DNA of 10,059 nucleotides from an uncultured Mucispirillum sp. (GTDB taxonomy: Bacteria > Chrysiogenota > Deferribacteres > Deferribacterales > Mucispirillaceae): NCBI GenBank assembly GCA_945947845.1, contig CAMEZN010000034.1:1-10059 (forward strand), in the 5' to 3' direction. The notes beneath the pieces are model-generated. The model searched no databases. It was given only the letters and a program-made list of their open reading frames with translations, and was not told the DNA's origin. Numbering within the stretch: the first letter of the stretch is position 1; each line of letters begins with the position of its first letter. The translations under genes and the position numbers were made by a program. This document shows, in pieces, positions 6,945-10,059 of the stretch.

Positions 6945-8801
6945 ATGAAAAAAATATTGTTTTTAACTTTAATATTATTATTTATTACTTTATGTTTGCT
7001 TTATTATTTTTCTAATAAAGATAAAGAAATATCTTCATGTATATCATGCCATGAAGGTATAGAAACAGTTTCTCATACTCATAATGATTTATCATGCACA
7101 GATTGCCATGGTGGAAATTCGTTAACAATGGATAAAGAATTGGCACATGCAAATATGTTTGGTAAAAATAACCCGTCAGACCCATCTGTATGGAATTATA
7201 CTTGTGGAAAATGCCATGAATATGAAGTGAAAAGAGTGTCATCATCTATTATGCACACCAATACAGGCATTATAAAAAATACTCTTGCTGCATGGGGAGA
7301 AGAAAACGGCAGGCTTTATTCTCAGAATAATAACGAAAAAATATACGGTAAAGACGGCAGTCTTATCACAATAGATAATATTTCAAACTATGATACTATT
7401 TCTGCTGATATGTATAGGAAATTCTGCTCTGCCTGCCATGTAGGTCAGGCAGCAGATATGGGGTATCAGGGAGTTCACTCATCAGGCTGTGCTACCTGCC
7501 ATTTTCCTTATGGAGATTTTGGCGAATATAATGGTGGCGATAAATCTATGAAAGGCAGAAGTATGCACTCTGTTACCCATGAAATGCAGGCTCTGCCAGA
7601 TGATAATGTATGCCTTGCCTGCCATAACAGAAGCGGTCGTATTGCATTATCATATAAAGGGGAATATGACGGCAATAATGCACTTGTGCCATTAAAAGAA
7701 GGTATCCCCGGGCCTAAACTTACAAGCGGTTTAAGAAACACCCGCCATTTTCAAGATGATATACACCATGCTCGTGGTATGGAATGTATTGACTGCCATA
7801 CATCTATGGAAATCATGGGTGATGGTTATTATTATGAAAATATGTATGAACAGGTGGAAATAAGCTGTGAAAGCTGCCATGGCTCATATACTGAAAGGCC
7901 AAAAACAGTACCTGCTGTTAAAGAAAATATGGTGCCTTATTTAAAAGGTTCTTCATACAGCGATAAAATAGCTTATGGAAGTAAAATGGTGCTTACAGAT
8001 AAGGGCAGACCTTATTCTAATGTATATGAAAAAGACAATAAAATAATATTAATGAGTAAAAGAACAGGCAAGGAAAGGGAAGTAAAGGTAATTACAGGCA
8101 CAAATGAGCATAATATAGCAGGTCATAATAAAATGGAGTGTTATACATGCCATTCTGCAAATGTTATACAGTGTTACGGCTGCCATGTGGAATATGATGA
8201 AACAAAAACTATGTATGATTTTGTTAAGCATGAAGAAACACCGGGGCTTTTTGTGGAAACAGAAGATGTGAGAACATTTTATCCATTTCCGCTTGCATTT
8301 AATCAGAAAGGAAAGATTGCACCTGTTACACCGGGCTGCCAGACATTTTTAACCCATATTGATAAAAATGGTAAAGTGGTATCAGATGATAAAATGGTAG
8401 ATTTTAGGGGAAAACCGCAGATGAAGTTTGCTCCATTTTATGGTCATAATACAGGTAAAAAAGCAGTCAGCTGTGAAAGCTGTCATTCTACCTTATTTTT
8501 CTATGGCTTTGGGGACGGGCTTTTTTCATCAGATAATAAAACATTAACTTCTGCAATACGATGTGATAACTGCCCAGTTCCATTAACTTCTATTTTTGCT
8601 GTGGAAAACGGAGAGTTTAAATCAAAGTCAGATATTGTCCGCGAAGGTTCCAGCCCTTTAAGTAGAGATGAAATAGTAAATGCAATAGATGTAATGAAGT
8701 GCATTGTTTGCCACAGTGAAAAAGACAGTAAATATTACCAGCAGGATATAGATTATGAAAAAATACTTAATGATGATATTCATAAGCCTCTTATTCGTTA
8801 G
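6945..8801 (+). CDS. Dodecahaem c-type cytochrome, membrane-anchored
   Basis: Predicted periplasmic electron carrier or reductase subunit of 618 residues. One hydrophobic segment (4-22) has no signal-peptidase site and no proper lipobox, so it probably stays as a membrane anchor. Twelve CxxCH haem motifs start at C32, C51, C87, C161, C182, C223, C281, C308, C399, C410, C510 and C586. A thirteenth, CDNCP (540-544), has proline in place of the haem-ligating histidine, and C465 is unpaired. CLACHNRSGRIALSY (223-237), the CQTFLTHIDKNGKVV region (465-479) and PLSRDEI...CIVCH near the end resemble large multihaem cytochromes of Geobacter-type bacteria, but I cannot assign a named enzyme. The physiological acceptor is unknown. 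No Shine-Dalgarno precedes the ATG. Its end overlaps the next cytochrome gene by 47 bases. Confidence 0.88.
   Translation: MKKILFLTLILLFITLCLLYYFSNKDKEISSCISCHEGIETVSHTHNDLSCTDCHGGNSLTMDKELAHANMFGKNNPSDPSVWNYTCGKCHEYEVKRVSSSIMHTNTGIIKNTLAAWGEENGRLYSQNNNEKIYGKDGSLITIDNISNYDTISADMYRKFCSACHVGQAADMGYQGVHSSGCATCHFPYGDFGEYNGGDKSMKGRSMHSVTHEMQALPDDNVCLACHNRSGRIALSYKGEYDGNNALVPLKEGIPGPKLTSGLRNTRHFQDDIHHARGMECIDCHTSMEIMGDGYYYENMYEQVEISCESCHGSYTERPKTVPAVKENMVPYLKGSSYSDKIAYGSKMVLTDKGRPYSNVYEKDNKIILMSKRTGKEREVKVITGTNEHNIAGHNKMECYTCHSANVIQCYGCHVEYDETKTMYDFVKHEETPGLFVETEDVRTFYPFPLAFNQKGKIAPVTPGCQTFLTHIDKNGKVVSDDKMVDFRGKPQMKFAPFYGHNTGKKAVSCESCHSTLFFYGFGDGLFSSDNKTLTSAIRCDNCPVPLTSIFAVENGEFKSKSDIVREGSSPLSRDEIVNAIDVMKCIVCHSEKDSKYYQQDIDYEKILNDDIHKPLIR
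8562..8576 (+). other. Degenerate haem motif CDNCP
   Basis: TGT GAT AAC TGC CCA encodes C-D-N-C-P at the place of a further haem-binding motif in the dodecahaem cytochrome. Both thioether cysteines are kept but the axial histidine is proline. Changing the proline codon CCA to a histidine codon needs two base changes. Confidence 0.8.
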
Positions 8802-9906
8802 TGCAGTTTATGCAGCCCACCCAGAATATAACGAAAAACAGGTATGTGCAGACTGCCATAAAGATTGCAGTATAGATAAGTTAGTAATGACAAATAAAAC
8901 AAAAGAAAAAAAGTTTGTAGATGATGCTTTCCGCCAGTTTGATGGTGAGTTTGGGCAAAAGCATTGCTATAACTCCTGCCATATATCTAAATGTGAAGAC
9001 TGCCATAAAGGAAAAGGAAAAAATATTTCAAAGCCAAAAAATGATGACTGCTTTGTATGTCATAAAGATACATATACTGGTATAGAATATGCAGGGCTTG
9101 GAATAAGGGAAGACCATGAAAGATATAAAAGGGGTATAGAAAAAGACGGCGAATATTACTTGAAAATGCTGAGTGATGTTCACTATGAACATGGTATGCA
9201 GTGCACAGACTGCCATACAAAAAATAATATACAGGGTAAAGAAAAAGCAAAAGACTGCCTTTCCTGCCATACTTATGATACAAATATTATAGACCACAGC
9301 ATAAAAGGGCATGATAAGGTGGCATGTATTTCCTGCCATGCAGCTTATGCACCTATGGAGCTTGGCACATTTTATCTACGGTTTAGAGAAAGTTCTTATG
9401 CAGAGTTTGTTAAAGAGCTGCCCCAGATTAGTGAAGAATACTTTAAAAGCAGTTTTATGCGGGTAAATGAAAGACCGCCCCTTGTTATAGATAATGAAAC
9501 AGGAAAATATGTGCCTGCAAAGCCATCTAAAATTATATTTACTACAAATACATATAAAGATTTAGTTGTGGGGCAGGAAAATAAAATGATTGCAAACAGA
9601 TGGAAAGTAACTTATCCCCATACGGTCAGGCGGGAAACAGTATTATGCTCTTCATGCCATGATAATGAGAGAGCATTTTTGCTAGAAAGCGATGAAAATA
9701 GAATATTATACCCAGATAAAGACGGGCTTGCTGTAAAGTCATTTTATAATAGTGAAGGGTTTTCCATAGAAAATGCCCGCTTTGTAACAAGAAAGGAATA
9801 TGATGAAAAAATAAATATAAAATCAAAAGAATATCTGCAAAAATATTTTGAAAAATTAGACCAGTTAAAAAAACTTATTAATGCAACAGTGCCTGAAAAG
9901 AAATAA
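8755..9906 (+). CDS. Seven- or eight-haem periplasmic cytochrome c
   Basis: Predicted soluble periplasmic multihaem cytochrome of 383 residues. A signal peptide (1-20) is likely cut after AVYA. Seven CxxCH motifs start at C31, C80, C99, C150, C168, C191 and C298. An eighth candidate, CYNSCH (71-76), has three residues between the cysteines, and C38 is an extra unpaired cysteine. The haems are mostly in the first 200 residues; a haem-free segment of about 100 residues, including RFRESSYAEF and NERPPLVI, precedes the last haem, and the C-terminus is a charged, probably helical tail. I recognise no named family. The start is supported by AGGA at 8743-8746, 8 bases upstream, and by the signal peptide beginning exactly there. 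The first 47 bases lie inside the preceding cytochrome gene, so the two are surely co-transcribed and probably translationally coupled; they likely exchange electrons. Confidence 0.87.
   Translation: MKKYLMMIFISLLFVSAVYAAHPEYNEKQVCADCHKDCSIDKLVMTNKTKEKKFVDDAFRQFDGEFGQKHCYNSCHISKCEDCHKGKGKNISKPKNDDCFVCHKDTYTGIEYAGLGIREDHERYKRGIEKDGEYYLKMLSDVHYEHGMQCTDCHTKNNIQGKEKAKDCLSCHTYDTNIIDHSIKGHDKVACISCHAAYAPMELGTFYLRFRESSYAEFVKELPQISEEYFKSSFMRVNERPPLVIDNETGKYVPAKPSKIIFTTNTYKDLVVGQENKMIANRWKVTYPHTVRRETVLCSSCHDNERAFLLESDENRILYPDKDGLAVKSFYNSEGFSIENARFVTRKEYDEKINIKSKEYLQKYFEKLDQLKKLINATVPEKK
8965..8982 (+). other. Non-canonical haem-like motif CX3CH
   Basis: TGC TAT AAC TCC TGC CAT encodes C-Y-N-S-C-H (residues 71-76). 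It has the cysteines and histidine needed for a covalently bound haem but one extra residue in the loop. It is followed four residues later by a normal CEDCH. Confidence 0.75.
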
Positions 9907-10059
9907 GAGTAAAATATTTAAAAAGTCTAATAAGATAAAATTATTTTTATATACAGGTTAAACATTATAATCTGTTCTGAACTAAAACTGTTTATAACCT
10001 ACATTATAAATAATACATAATTACTTTAATTATTTTATATGTTTACAGCAGTTATATTA
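9907..10059. other. AT-rich tail of the window without a gene
   Basis: No coding frame or clear terminator is seen after the cytochrome stop. An imperfect dyad (AGGTTAAAC at 9955-9963 with GTTTATAACCT at 9990-10000) and a 9-base direct repeat (ACATTATAA at 9962 and 10001) are present but weak. Confidence 0.5.

Noticed and set aside
2766..9826. Open frames on the - strand inside the lpxR-like, rhodanese and cytochrome genes
   Set aside because: Their translations are rich in H, Y, L and F in patterns mirroring the sense codons, lack conserved motifs and lie wholly inside well-supported + strand genes.
9955..10000. Dyad AGGTTAAAC / GTTTATAACCT after the last cytochrome
   Set aside because: The arms are imperfect (two-base bulge), the loop is long and no T-run follows, so neither a terminator nor an operator can be supported.
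1..10059. CRISPR arrays, transfer RNAs, insertion sequences and att sites
   Set aside because: No regularly spaced repeats, cloverleaf-like GC-rich segments, transposase motifs or terminal inverted repeats were seen by eye on either strand.

Overview
The window is strongly AT-rich and carries eight intact genes, all on the + strand, plus one decayed gene on the - strand. Signal peptides, two outer-membrane beta-barrels, a lipid A deacylase and many c-type haem motifs point to a Gram-negative, anaerobically respiring bacterium. The low GC and the mix of formate dehydrogenase, multihaem cytochromes and a lipid A deacylase suggest a Deferribacterota such as the gut genus Mucispirillum. This is a guess from gene content, not a database match.

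Layout. (1) 1-1495: the 3' part of a formate dehydrogenase operon. It encodes the four-cluster iron-sulfur subunit and the membrane cytochrome b subunit, and ends in a strong terminator. The catalytic subunit must lie upstream, outside the window. (2) 1673-2040, - strand: remnant of an ankyrin-like protein with one frameshift and one in-frame stop. (3) 2165-3172: an isolated LpxR-type lipid A 3'-O-deacylase flanked by long AT-rich spacers. (4) 3652-6717: a compact three-gene unit with strong ribosome binding sites and a strong terminator. It encodes a tandem-rhodanese lipoprotein, an outer-membrane porin and a tiny secreted protein. (5) 6945-9906: two overlapping multihaem cytochrome c genes, one with 12 and one with 7 canonical CxxCH motifs, each with one odd extra motif.

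How they may work together. Formate dehydrogenase would feed electrons from formate into the quinone pool. The two multihaem cytochromes look like periplasmic electron carriers or a terminal reductase module. The rhodanese-porin-small protein unit is the most unusual part. The rhodanese has only three cysteines: the lipidation site, the active site, and the very last residue at the end of a Gly/Ser tail. The small protein's only cysteine is also its last residue and also follows glycine. This suggests a periplasmic relay for sulfur, or possibly selenium or another chalcogen, served by the porin. From memory, the Geobacter ext cluster also pairs a rhodanese-like lipoprotein with a porin next to multihaem cytochromes and has been linked to selenite. 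Any shared function here is inference.
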